A stretch of 10,472 nt of DNA from Baffinella frigidus (lineage: Eukaryota; Cryptophyceae; Cryptomonadales; Baffinellaceae), in the NCBI GenBank assembly GCA_026770585.1, contig MU647216.1, positions 1 through 10,472 on the forward strand. The letters are read 5' to 3'. Below, piece after piece: positions 1-6,482 of this stretch; within the stretch, counting starts at the first letter, position 1; the number at the start of each line of letters is the position of its first letter. The position numbers and the translations under genes are program-made. The notes under the pieces were generated by a model. It saw only the letters and a list, made by a program, of their open reading frames with translations. It had not been told where the DNA came from and did not search any database.

Positions 1-85
1 AAATGCTTTTTATGCAGATCCTTTCTACGGAAAGGCGTGGCGTTGGGCCGTGTTGGGAGAAATTAAAACCTAAAGGACCTAAATC
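1..85 (-). repeat. Subfamily B dispersed repeat, copy B1 (cut by window edge)
   Basis: Read on the - strand, this starts with a short run of the 9-mer CCTTTAGGT, continues through TTTTAATTTCTCCCAACA and a CCCAACGCCACGCC block, and ends in TTTCCGTAGAAAGGAT. The same order of blocks recurs at 86-250, 4588-4738 and 6336-6447. It is joined directly to the next B copy, so the two form a head-to-tail tandem. The open frame through it (3-293, + strand) is composed of repeat sequence and I do not call it a gene. Confidence 0.8.
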
Positions 86-250
86 AAACACCCCAAGAGA
101 ACCACCTTGTATCCCCTCCTCACGAGCCTCTGCACTGGAGAGCGAAACGCGATCCGAGAGCAAAAATGCTTTCTCTGCAGTCCTTTCTACGGAAGGGCGT
201 GTCGTTGGCATATGTTGGGAGAAATTAAAACCTAAAGGACCTAAAGGTAC
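86..250 (-). repeat. Subfamily B dispersed repeat, copy B2 (about full length)
   Basis: On the - strand the order is (CCTTTAGGT)n, TTTTAATTTCTCCCAACAT, CCAACGACACGCCCTTCCG, a GTAGAAAGGACTGCAG block, a TTTGCTCTCGGATCGCG block, then CTCTCCAGTGCAGAG and GGTTCTCTTGGGGTGTTTGA. This is the fullest B copy at about 165 bp and defines the subfamily. The copy at 4588-4738 matches it through the GGTTCTCTTGGGGTGTTTGA end, in the opposite orientation. Confidence 0.8.
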
Positions 251-357
251 AGAAGACCTGGTTGTACATTTAAGTAACGTAAGAAGCACTTAGTTCGAGC
301 CCTCTCTGGACGCTTTAAGTTTATGGTCCGACGTGATAAGTTCAATAAAAGTCTCTC

Positions 358-455
358 TCTCTACAGAACAAGTTCCGGTGTCGGTTTTTGTTGGGAGTTC
401 AAAGAACCTCAAGGACCTAAATGGTAAAGGACCTGAAGGACCTCAAGGACTTCCC
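358..455 (-). repeat. Subfamily A dispersed repeat, copy A1 (partial)
   Basis: On the + strand it reads CTACAGAACAAGTTCCGGTG, then TTGGGAGTTCAAAGAACC and a degenerate run of AAGGACCT units. This is the reverse complement of the head of the A copies at 3234-5500. The 9-mer tail is decayed (GGACCTGAAGGACCTCAAGG). It faces copy A2 (599-690) tail to tail, with about 140 bp between. Confidence 0.75.
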
Positions 456-598
456 AAAGTTCGTGGCGGGGCTCGTGTGCAAGGAAAAGCCCCGTTTGTT
501 GAACAGACTTCAGACTTCAGAGAAAAGAGATGCATGCCCATCCAGCATATGTCCGACGAGGAGCAGTTTGACCACTTTGGCGAGGAGGAGGGCCACTG

Positions 599-690
599 TC
601 CTTTAAGTCCTTTAGGTTCTTCGAGCTCCCAACATAGGCGGACACCGGAACTTATCCTGCAGAAAGGCCATGCTTCCTTTCGGATCACAG
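599..690 (+). repeat. Subfamily A dispersed repeat, copy A2 (partial)
   Basis: Begins with two 9-mer units (CCTTTAAGT, CCTTTAGGT), then TCTTCGAGCTCCCAACATAG, GCGGACACCGGAAC, CTGCAGAAAGGCCATGCTTC and CTTTCGGATCACA. Its match to the long copies ends about 10 bp later. From there to 824 the sequence (CCGCGGGATACG..., a G-rich stretch near 732-745) matches nothing else I can see in the window. Confidence 0.8.
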
Positions 691-824
691 TCATGTAGAA
701 AGACCGCGGGATACGTGCGGTGCAAAAAGAGGCGGGGGGGCAGGCGGCTGAGTATCCCAGAGAGGTATGTAGGAGACGCTGGAAAAGAGAGATGAGAACG
801 ACACCTTATTGAACATTAGTCGTA

Positions 825-983
825 AAACCCCTGGAAAGTTCGGTAGTTTCTCCTACGGCATTGCCTAGGACCTCCTACCGTAGGCCAAAATCCTAGGATG
901 TTTTGGTTCTAGGAGCCCTACGGCCTACGGTAGGTAGGTCCTACCTAAATCCGTAAGGAAACTACCGATCGTTCCAGGAGTTT
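825..983. mobile_element. 159-bp foldback (inverted-repeat) element, MITE-like
   Basis: The two halves are reverse complements of each other. AAACCCCTGGAAAG (825-838) pairs with the inverse of the segment ending at 983. CGGTAGTTTC at 841 pairs with GAAACTACCG ending at 967. CCTACCGTAGGCC (874-886) pairs with GGCCTACGGTAGG (922-934). The centre holds a smaller hairpin, TCCTAGGA...TCTAGGA. Mismatches and one-base indels are scattered along both arms. No open frame is inside and no clear target-site duplication flanks it. It could be a non-autonomous DNA element or a locus giving a long hairpin RNA. A shorter foldback with similar CCTAC/GTAGG motifs lies at 9839-9904. Confidence 0.8.
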
Positions 984-1410
984 CCCTATGAACATGCATG
1001 CAACACGACCGCAACGAGAGGTGCGTAGGCTGTGCGGGGCATTAGCCCGAGAACTGTCAGCTACTCTCTGGCCACTTATGGTGGCCCGTGGGCGCTCTAA
1101 GTGGACCACTCACAGAAGACTTGTAATCGAGGGAGAATGCGCGCTGCGAGGAGCGTGAGAAACAAGTCTGAGAAACGTTGTATCAAAGAACGAGACGAGA
1201 GAGCCCTTAAAAGGACGCTGACTGTGTCACGGCGGGGATCTGCGTGCTGGGGAAGGACGCTACCCTATCTGAAGGTGGGGCTCAGAACCTGTGAGACACA
1301 ACCTAGCTATTTGGGCAGCCTCGTGGCTGCACGCCCGAGATTCTGTAGAGGTATGCAGGTTATGAGTCGCGATCATCTCCAGGCGACGCTCGAGCTTCAA
1401 AGCCTCATGT
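984..1410. other. Unassigned stretch between repeats
   Basis: I see no repeat matching the rest of the window and no convincing gene here. A 148-codon frame on the + strand (1101-1547) runs through it, but its last third is repeat copy A3 and a C run, and its protein shows no domain I recognise. The base composition is mixed, with several GAGA and GCG-rich patches. Confidence 0.4.
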
Positions 1411-1502
1411 CATCCGAAAGGAAGAATGGCCTTTCTACAGAACAATTTCCGGTGTCCGCCTATGGTGGGAGCTCGAAGAACCTAAAGGACCTAAAGGATC
1501 TC
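1411..1502 (-). repeat. Subfamily A dispersed repeat, copy A3 (partial)
   Basis: Reads as the reverse complement of the A head: CATCCGAAAGGAAGAATGGC, a CTACAGAACAATTTCCGGTG block, TATGGTGGGAGCTCGAAG, then AACCTAAAGGACCTAAAGGA. It ends a few bases before a C run (1505-1513), and the telomere-like array starts about 40 bp further on. Confidence 0.8.
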
Positions 1503-1553
1503 TGCCCCCCCCCGTGGGCGAACAAATATCAAGAATCCAGCATCTAGTGGTGA

Positions 1554-2755
1554 GGGGTTAGGGGTTAGGGGTTAGGGGTTAGGGGTTGAAGCTAAAAAGG
1601 GGTCAGGGATTAAAGGTTAGGGTTTGAGGTTGAGATTTTGGGATTGTGACTGAAGATTTTGAGGTTCTGGTTTTAGACTATGGTGTTTAGGTTTTAGGGT
1701 TTAAGGTTTAGGATTCAGGGCTTAGGGTTTAGGTCAAAATTTGAGGGTTTTGGTCTTGGGTTTTGGGGTTTAGGGTTTGGGTTTAAGGTTTAGGGTTAAA
1801 GGATGAGGGTTTAAGGTTTAGGGTTTAGGGTTCAGGGTTTAGGGTATAGAGTTTCGGGTTTAGGGTTTTGGGTTTAGGGTTTAGGGTTTTGGGTTTAGGG
1901 TTTCGGTTTTAGGGTTTAGGGTTTAGGGTTTAGTTTTTAGGTTTAGGGTTTAGGATTTAGGGTTGAGGGTTGAGGGTTTGGGGTTTGGGGTTTAGGGTCT
2001 AGAGATTCGTGTTTAACAAGGTTTACGGTTTACAGTTTAATGTGAGCAGTCTAAGGTTGAGGGTTTTAGGGTTTAGGGTTTAACAGGATTTAGGGTTCGG
2101 GGTTTAAGGATTAGGGTTTAGGCGGTAGACGGTGTATGGTTTAAGCTTTAGGGTTTCAGGTTCAGGGTGTATCAGAGTTCAGAGTTTGAGTTCTAACGAT
2201 TAGGGTTTAGGGTTCAGAGTTCAGGGATTAAGGTTTGGGGTGTATGGTCTGGGGTTTAGAGTTTAGGCATCAGGGTTTTGGGTTTATGGTTTATGGTTTA
2301 GGTCTGTAGTTTATTATTTAGGGTTCATGGTTTATGGTTCGGGGTTTGACAGGATTAAGGATTCAGGGTTTAGGGTTTAGGGTTTGAGGTTTAGAGCTGA
2401 GGGTTTGGGGTGTAGGGTGTAGCGTGTAGGGTTGAGGTTTGAGCGTTGAGGGTTGAGGGTTTGCGATTTAAGGTTTAGGGTTGAGGGTCCAGGGTTTAGG
2501 GTTTAGAGTTTGAGTTTTAGGGATTAGGGATTAGGGTTTAGGGTTTCGGGTTTCGGGTTTCGGGTTTTGGGTTTAGGGTTTAGGGTTTAGGGTTTAGGGT
2601 TTAGGGTTTAGGGTTTAGGGTTTAGGGTTTAGGGTTTAGGGTCTAGGGTTTAGGGTTTGGGGTTTAGGGTCTAGTTTTGGGGGTTGAGGGTTTGGGTTTT
2701 AGGGTTTAGGGTCTAGGGTTGAGGGTTGAGGGTTTCGGGATTAGGGGTTTAGTGT
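1554..2755 (+). repeat. Degenerate TTTAGGG (telomere-type) repeat array, about 1.2 kb
   Basis: Opens with five GGGGTTA-type heptamers (1554-1587). It continues as a mixture of TTTAGGG with variants TTTCGGG, TTGAGGG, TTCAGGG, TTTTGGG and TTTGGGG. The purest block, about ten uninterrupted TTTAGGG units, is at 2571-2641. The + strand is the G-rich strand throughout. TTTAGGG is the telomere repeat of plants, green algae, chromerids and some other protists (known). Because unique sequence and a gene lie to its right, this copy is interstitial or subtelomeric rather than a chromosome end (inference). The G-strand could form G-quadruplexes. Confidence 0.93.
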
Positions 2756-3233
2756 CATGGATTAATGAAGGGCGTTGTTGCTGTTCAGGTTCAGGGCACG
2801 AGACAGAATAGTGAGCTTGGTTGTTATTAGTCAGTTGCCCCTTCTCCAGACGTCTTATCGGCTTTGTTTTTGTCTTTTGGAGTAGTGGAAAGTTGCCAGG
2901 TTATTTCATTTGAGGTTTTTTTGATTAGTTTTCAGGTCTGGTGGGCTTTATTGCAGTTGAGCGAGGCACAAGTCAGAATAGTGATCCCCAAAGGTCCAGC
3001 AGTTGTCACAGTATTCCCAGGGGTGTGAGGTGCTGTTTCTTTTCAGAGGGTCGTTGGGTTTTGGATGGATGATGCCTTTAGTCGGGAGGGGCAGCGAGGT
3101 CTTAGGGCATAGAGGTGGCCAAGGAAAGGGACGTTCTGTGTTGGGTTTGTTGTTTTCAATGTCCTTTATGTGGTTGGGTCTCAAGTCACCCGAGTATTCT
3201 GGTTGGTATTTTGAAGTGACAATTATACCGCGG
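2756..3233. other. Unassigned region between telomere-like array and repeat cluster
   Basis: T- and G-rich on the + strand. A segment GGCACGAGACAGAATAGTGA near 2794-2815 recurs in altered form (GGCACAAGTCAGAATAGTGA) near 2965-2985, a partial direct duplication. Apart from the weak antisense ORF described separately, I see no gene. Confidence 0.45.
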
Positions 3234-3274
3234 CCCTTTAGGTTCTTCGCGCTCCCAACATAGGCGGACACCAC
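2948..3274 (-). pseudogene. Possible remnant ORF with zinc-knuckle-like C-terminus
   Basis: This 108-codon antisense frame begins inside repeat copy A4; its first residues (VSAYVGSAKNLKG) are repeat translation. The remainder is unlike the repeats: proline-, lysine- and asparagine-rich, ending in YCDNCWTFGDHYSDLC and a stop soon after. The cysteine/histidine spacing is C-x2-C-x5-H-x4-C. The classical retroelement Gag zinc knuckle is C-x2-C-x4-H-x4-C, so this is one residue off. It could be a decayed fragment of a retroelement Gag-like gene or chance. I cannot name a family, and confidence is low. Confidence 0.2.
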
Positions 3275-3361
3275 AAATTGTTTTGAAGAAAGGCCATGCT
3301 TCCTTTCGGATTATATCAGGCCCCCCTGTACAGAGGATCGCGTCGACCGGCTAAAGGGTAT
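3234..3361 (+). repeat. Subfamily A dispersed repeat, copy A4
   Basis: CCTTTAGGTTCTTCGCGC, CCCAACATAGGCGGACACC, GAAGAAAGGCCATGCTTCC, TTTCGGATTATATCAGGCCC, CCTGTACAGAGGATCGCG, CCGGCTAAAGGGTATCAGG. It stops where the next copy, A5, begins with CCTTTAGGT. Most CpG positions are intact and few differences separate it from the other A copies. Confidence 0.85.
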
Positions 3362-3710
3362 CAGGCCTTTAGGTCCTTTAGGTTATTTTAACTCCCACCA
3401 TAGGCGGACACGGAACTTGTTCTGCAAAAAACTCATGCTTCCTTTCGGATCACATTCAGGCCCCCATGGTGCAGAGGATCGCGACAGAAACCGGCTAAAG
3501 GGTGTCCCTATCGGGGGTGTGAAGGTATACAAAAAGTTCCCATACTCACACACACACACCAGGATAAAGCAAGTCGGCTGAAGGCCCATAATGGTATCCC
3601 ATCGTTGAGCTCATAGGAGCTCCAACTACGGATACCTCAGATGTCAAGCCGCACAAATGTAGAGGTTTCCCCCAATGTACGGAAGTCAGCAAAGTTAAGG
3701 GGGAGAGATT
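3362..3710 (+). repeat. Subfamily A dispersed repeat, copy A5 (longest form, about 350 bp)
   Basis: Starts with CCTTTAGGTCCTTTAGGT and has the full order of blocks: CCCACCATAGGCGGACAC, a GCTTCCTTTCGGATCACAT block, GCAGAGGATCGCGACAG, CGGCTAAAGGGTGTCCC, a CACACACA run, GGATAAAGCAAGTCGGCTGA, a CCCATCGTTGAGCTCATAGG block, ACGGATACCTCAGATGTC, and finally unit C (TAGAGGTTTCCCCCAATGTA to GGGGGAGAGA). This and copy A11 give the longest version of the element. No coding capacity is apparent in either strand beyond short translations of the repeat. Confidence 0.88.
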
Positions 3711-3773
3711 GGTGGTGCGTTTGTGCTTTGTATTACACTCACATCGAAGGCCACGCCCACCTTCTTTAGGTCC

Positions 3774-4061
3774 CTTAGGTCCTTCAGGTTTTTCGAGCTC
3801 CCAACATAGGCGGACACCGGAAATTGTTCTGTAGAAAGGCCATGCTCCCTTTCGGATCACATCAAGCCACCCTCCCCTGTACAGAGGATCGCGGCAGAAC
3901 CTGCTCAAGGGTATCCCCATCGGGCATGTGAAAATCCCAAAGAGGAACGCGCTCTCTCTCACACACAAAGGATAAAGCAAGTCGGCTGAAGGCCCATGGC
4001 ATCCCATCGTTAAGCTCACAAAAGCTCCAACCACGGATACCTCAGATGTCAAACCAAACAC
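3774..4061 (+). repeat. Subfamily A dispersed repeat, copy A6
   Basis: Begins CTTTAGGTCCCTTAGGTCCT and follows A5 block by block through GGCATCCCATCGTTAAGC and GGATACCTCAGATGTCAAAC. It ends at ACCAAACA without unit C. About 60 bp of unrelated sequence (TTGGTGGTGCG...) separates it from A5. A 171-codon antisense frame over 3546-4061 is a read-through of A5 and A6 and is not called as a gene. Confidence 0.86.
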
Positions 4062-4335
4062 ATATCCCTTATGTGCCTGCGACGTCCTGAGACGTCAAAA
4101 GGCTCAAATGTCAACTTTGGCATTTTCTAATTAGGCCGCCTCTTAACGGAAAATTATGAAAAAAACACCAGCTTGTCAGGCTCGCTAAGCTGAACAAATT
4201 GAGTAATTGGTGCTCAACGAATTGAGAAATTCCTGATTTATGAGACCCGGAAAACCGTCCTCCGCTAAATTGGAATCCCTAGACCTGATTCCTGCTAAAA
4301 AAAATGATCACGTACCTTTTTCGGCAGATAAGGGA
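4062..4335. other. AT-rich unassigned stretch within the repeat cluster
   Basis: Clearly richer in A and T than its surroundings. It contains GACGTCCTGAGACGTC, a short inverted repeat, and two similar phrases AAATTGAGTAATTGG and GAATTGAGAAATTCC about 25 bp apart. No match to the A, B or C units and no open frame of note. Confidence 0.5.
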
Positions 4336-4470
4336 TAGAGGTTTCCCCCAATGTACGGAAGTCAGCAAAGTTAAGGGAGAGAGACAGGTGGGTGTGTAGA
4401 GGTTTCCCCCAATGTACCGAAGTCAGCAGAGTTAAGGGCAACGCAAGTCAGCAAAGTTAGGGGAGAGATA
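4336..4470 (+). repeat. Unit C tandem repeats (61-bp period), two full and one partial copy
   Basis: TAGAGGTTTCCCCCAATGTA starts at 4336 and again at 4397. Each copy continues with CGGAAGTCAGCAAAGTTAAG or a close variant, and GAGACAGGTGGGTGTG lies between. A third, truncated copy (GCAAGTCAGCAAAGTTAGG) is at 4444-4462. The same unit is the 3' end of A5 (3660-3708). It also occurs as a 61-bp-period pair at 5401 and 5462, so it can multiply separately from the rest of the element. Confidence 0.85.
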
Positions 4471-4587
4471 TCCTTTAGGTCCTTTAGGTTCGAAATGCTC
4501 CCAACATTTAGGTCCTTTGGGTTCTTTTAAGTCCCACCATAGGCGGACATCGGAACAGAAATAGGAAAAGTTTTCTTGCAGAAAAAG
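4471..4587 (+). repeat. Nested or rearranged subfamily A copies, A7
   Basis: CCTTTAGGTCCTTTAGGTTCG reaches CTCCCAACAT and is then interrupted by a second head (TTAGGTCCTTTGGGTTC), followed by AGTCCCACCATAGGCGGACA and a degraded TTCTTGCAGAAAAAGCC. The interruption occurs exactly at the conserved CCCAACAT point. It then runs into a B body at 4588, so this is an A/B chimera. Confidence 0.75.
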
Positions 4588-4738
4588 CCTTCTTCATACA
4601 TAGCCCAACGACACGCCCTTCCGTAGAAAGGACTGCAGTGAAAGTATTTTTTGTTTTCGGATCGCGTTGAGCTCTCCAGTGCAGAGGCTCTCCAGTGCAG
4701 AGGAGGGGATAAAGGGTGGTTCTCTTGGGGTGTTTGAG
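4588..4738 (+). repeat. Subfamily B dispersed repeat, copy B3
   Basis: CATAGCCCAACGACACGCCC, a CCGTAGAAAGGACTGCAG block, TTCGGATCGCGTTGAG, a CTCTCCAGTGCAGAG block present twice in tandem, and GGTTCTCTTGGGGTGTTTGA. It matches the reverse complement of 86-210. The duplicated CTCTCCAGTGCAGAGG is peculiar to this copy. Confidence 0.82.
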
Positions 4739-4755
4739 GCTGCCCAAGTGAGGTG

Positions 4756-4784
4756 CTTATGGAGCTTATGGAGCTTTAATGAAC
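4756..4784 (+). repeat. 29-bp block shared with 6454-6482
   Basis: CTTATGGAGCTTATGGAGC followed by TTTAATGAAC occurs identically here and at 6454-6482, both times just downstream of a B copy. It is therefore probably part of a longer B-associated element rather than an independent motif. It contains its own 9-bp tandem (CTTATGGAG twice). Confidence 0.8.
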
Positions 4785-4802
4785 GTCATACAGAGCACGC
4801 AC

Positions 4803-4966
4803 TTTAGGTCCTTTAGGTTTTTTTAACTCCCACCATAGGTGAACACCGGAGCTTGTTCTGCAGAAAAGCCTTGCTTCCTTTAGGTCCTTTAGATAGGTCC
4901 TTTAGGTTCTTTTAACTGCCACCATAGGCGGGCACCTGAACTTGTTCTGCAGAAAGCCTTTTAGCC
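4803..4966 (+). repeat. Subfamily A dispersed repeats, two short copies in tandem (A8, A9)
   Basis: Two head regions in series, each with CCTTTAGGT units, AACTCCCACCATAGG or AACTGCCACCATAGGCGG, and CTTGTTCTGCAGAAA. Each is truncated in or just after the CTGCAGAAA block, where the next (CCTTTAGGT)n begins. The repeated truncation suggests the heads recombine or insert into one another at that point. Confidence 0.82.
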
Positions 4967-5108
4967 TTTAGGTCCTTTAGGTTATTTTAACTCCCACCAT
5001 AGGCGGACACCGGAACGTATCCTGCAGAAAGGCCATGCTTCCTTTCGGATCACATCAGGCCCCCCGGTGCAGAAGGATCGCGGCAGAAACCGGCTAAATC
5101 CTCAAACG
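4967..5108 (+). repeat. Subfamily A dispersed repeat, copy A10
   Basis: Head CCTTTAGGTCCTTTAGGT, then CCACCATAGGCGGACACC, a GTATCCTGCAGAAAGGCC block, GGATCACATCAGGCCCCCC and GGATCGCGGCAGAAACCGGC. It is nearly identical to the first 130 bp of A11, which follows directly. The pair therefore looks like a recent tandem duplication. Confidence 0.84.
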
Positions 5109-5450
5109 CCTTTAGGTCCTTTAGGTTCTTCGAGCTCCCAACATAGGCGGACACCGGAACGTATCCTGCAGAAAGGCCATGCTTCCTTTCGGATCACATC
5201 AGGCCCCCCGGTGCAGAAGGATCGCGGCAGAAACTGGCTAAAGGGTATCCTCATCGGGCATGTGGAGGTTCCAAAGAGGAACGAGCTCTCTCATACACAC
5301 TCAGGATAAGGCAAGTCGGCTGAAGGCCCATATGGCATCCCATCGCTAGGCTCATAGGAGCTCCAACCACGGATGCCTCAGATGCCAAACCGAACAAATG
5401 TAGAGGTTCACCCCAATGTACGGGAGTCAGCAAAGCCAAGGGGGAGAGAC
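5109..5450 (+). repeat. Subfamily A dispersed repeat, copy A11 (long form)
   Basis: Complete order of blocks as in A5: CCTTTAGGTCCTTTAGGT, CCCAACATAGGCGGACACC, GCAGAAAGGCCATGCTTCC, TTTCGGATCACATCAGG, CGGCAGAAACTGGCTAAAGG, GGATAAGGCAAGTCGGCTG, GGCATCCCATCGCTAGGC, CGGATGCCTCAGATGCC, and unit C from 5401. CACACA and CTCTCTCA tracts sit in the middle as in A5 and A6. Confidence 0.87.
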
Positions 5451-5461
5451 TGGTGGCTGTG

Positions 5462-5500
5462 TAGAGGTTTCCCCCAATGTACGGAAGTCAGCAAAGTTAG
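5462..5500 (+). repeat. Extra unit C copy, 61 bp after the first
   Basis: TAGAGGTTTCCCCCAATGTA followed by CGGAAGTCAGCAAAGTTAG, joined to the unit C of A11 by GAGACTGGTGGCTGTG. The 61-bp spacing and the joining sequence match the pair at 4336/4397. Confidence 0.82.
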
Positions 5501-5550
5501 TTCAGGGCAATCCTAGCGTCAGAAACAACAATAGCAAATTACCAAGACAG

Positions 5551-5725
5551 GCGTTAGCACCCACCCGCGTTAACATCCTCCCGCTTCAGTCCACCCGCGT
5601 TAGCACCACAAGCGCTTACCCGCATTAGCATTCACGCGTAACAGCACTCAGGTGCGTCAAGACCCACCCCAGTTATCACCCACGCACGTCACACACGTCA
5701 GCACCCACGCGCGTTAGCACCCCGT
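5551..5725 (+). repeat. Degenerate minisatellite, consensus about GCGTTAGCACCCACCC
   Basis: GCGTTAGCACCCACCC at 5551 is followed by GCGTTAACATCCTCCC, a shorter GCTTCAGTCCACCC, GCGTTAGCACCACAA and further variants such as GCATTAGCATTCAC, ending with GCGCGTTAGCACCCC near 5710-5724. Unit length varies around 12-16 bp. I see no gene in it. Confidence 0.7.
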
Positions 5726-5926
5726 GCCCTTTGCTTTCCGTTATTTCCGATTTATTAAAGAGGATTGTCGGTGTCAGCCCGTGCCGTCGCCGAGCCAGGA
5801 TCGGGTCTGCCATGCTCCCCAGTTTGAGCTAATGACTCCGCCCGCTGCAGCTTCAGGGGCCGCTCCCCAACCTATGATGGAGGACCACACATCAGACTAA
5901 TCATGCAATAGCTTGATCGTGCTGAC
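5726..5926. other. Unassigned spacer
   Basis: Mixed sequence with a C/T-rich start and no open frame of note. GCTCCCCAGT (5814-5823) also occurs just after the second 122-bp repeat (6226-6235), hinting at a decayed further copy. Nothing else recognised. Confidence 0.4.
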
Positions 5927-6048
5927 ACGTTATCCCCCCCGTGATCTCAGAATCGTCCAAGTCGAATCGTCGCACCCACGAAGCCAGAGAGGCTCGTAAG
6001 GTGTGGAAGGTCCCGTGTAGGAACCTTCCCTAACCGCAATGCTGCCGC
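5927..6048 (+). repeat. 122-bp direct repeat, copy 1
   Basis: Runs from ACGTTATCCCCCCCGTGATC to CCGCAATGCTGCCGC. The second copy begins 177 bp downstream, and the two differ at only about ten positions. Inside is an inverted repeat, GGAAGGT...ACCTTCC with an 11-base loop, kept in both copies although the loop differs (CCCGTGTAGGA here). Function unknown. Confidence 0.88.
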
Positions 6049-6103
6049 ATTCATTTTTTTTTCTCCCGCCCCCCCGTCTTTAGCTATCGTCGTCCGGAGG
6101 CCT

Positions 6104-6225
6104 ACGTTATCCCCCCCTTGATCTCAGAATCGTCACAGTCTAATCTTCGCACCCACGAAGCCAGAGAGGCTCCTCAGGTGTGGAAGGTCCCAGGTAGGAA
6201 CCTTCCCTAACCGCAATGCTGCCGC
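6104..6225 (+). repeat. 122-bp direct repeat, copy 2
   Basis: Same length and ends as copy 1 at 5927-6048. The hairpin stem GGAAGGT/ACCTTCC is unchanged while the loop reads CCCAGGTAGGA. The 55 bp between the copies is C- and T-rich and includes a run of nine T. Confidence 0.88.
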
Positions 6226-6335
6226 GCTCCCCAGTCAAGTCGAACTAAGAAAGATGGTCTTGTCGGGCGCGCCGCCGCAAGGCCGTCGAGCGCGTCGTCC
6301 CCACCCCCCCTCGTTGAACCCACTATGACGAAATG

Positions 6336-6447
6336 GAGCTTTAGGTCCTTGAGGTTTTAATTTCGCCCAACATAGCCCAACGACACGCCCTTCCGTAGAA
6401 AGGACTGCAGAGAAAGCATTTTTGCTTTCGGATCGCGTTTCGCTCAC
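6336..6447 (+). repeat. Subfamily B dispersed repeat, copy B4 (truncated)
   Basis: CTTTAGGTCCTTGAGG, TTTTAATTTCGCCCAACAT, AGCCCAACGACACGCCC, a CCGTAGAAAGGACTGCAG block and CTTTCGGATCGCGTTTCGCTC. It stops before the CTCCAGTGCAGAG part present in B2 and B3, then resumes at 6454 with the 29-bp block also found after B3. It therefore looks like B3 with an internal deletion. This is the repeat closest to the PP5 gene. Confidence 0.82.
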
Positions 6448-6453
6448 ACAATT

Positions 6454-6482
6454 CTTATGGAGCTTATGGAGCTTTAATGAAC
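6454..6482 (+). repeat. 29-bp block shared with 4756-4784
   Basis: Identical copy of the block downstream of B3 (CTTATGGAG twice, then CTTTAATGAAC). It marks the right-hand edge of the B-associated repeat region. Confidence 0.8.

Noticed and set aside
333-698. 121-codon + strand frame and an overlapping antisense frame (443-694)
   Set aside because: Both ends are translations of A1 and A2 repeat copies (KNLKDLNG-type and RLCWELEEPKG-type peptides) that recur wherever the repeat occurs; no domain is visible.
1101-1547. 148-codon + strand frame
   Set aside because: Its C-terminal third is repeat A3 followed by a C run, and the rest has no recognisable motif or flanking splice support.
3546-4061. 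171-codon antisense frame
   Set aside because: It reads straight through repeat copies A5 and A6, with the same peptide phrases appearing twice (TSEVSVVGA); best explained by tandem repeats happening to be open.
3234-5500. Spaced repeats considered as a CRISPR array
   Set aside because: Repeat lengths and spacings are irregular, copies are in a TTTAGGG-type eukaryotic context with spliced genes, and the sequence between repeats is itself repeated.
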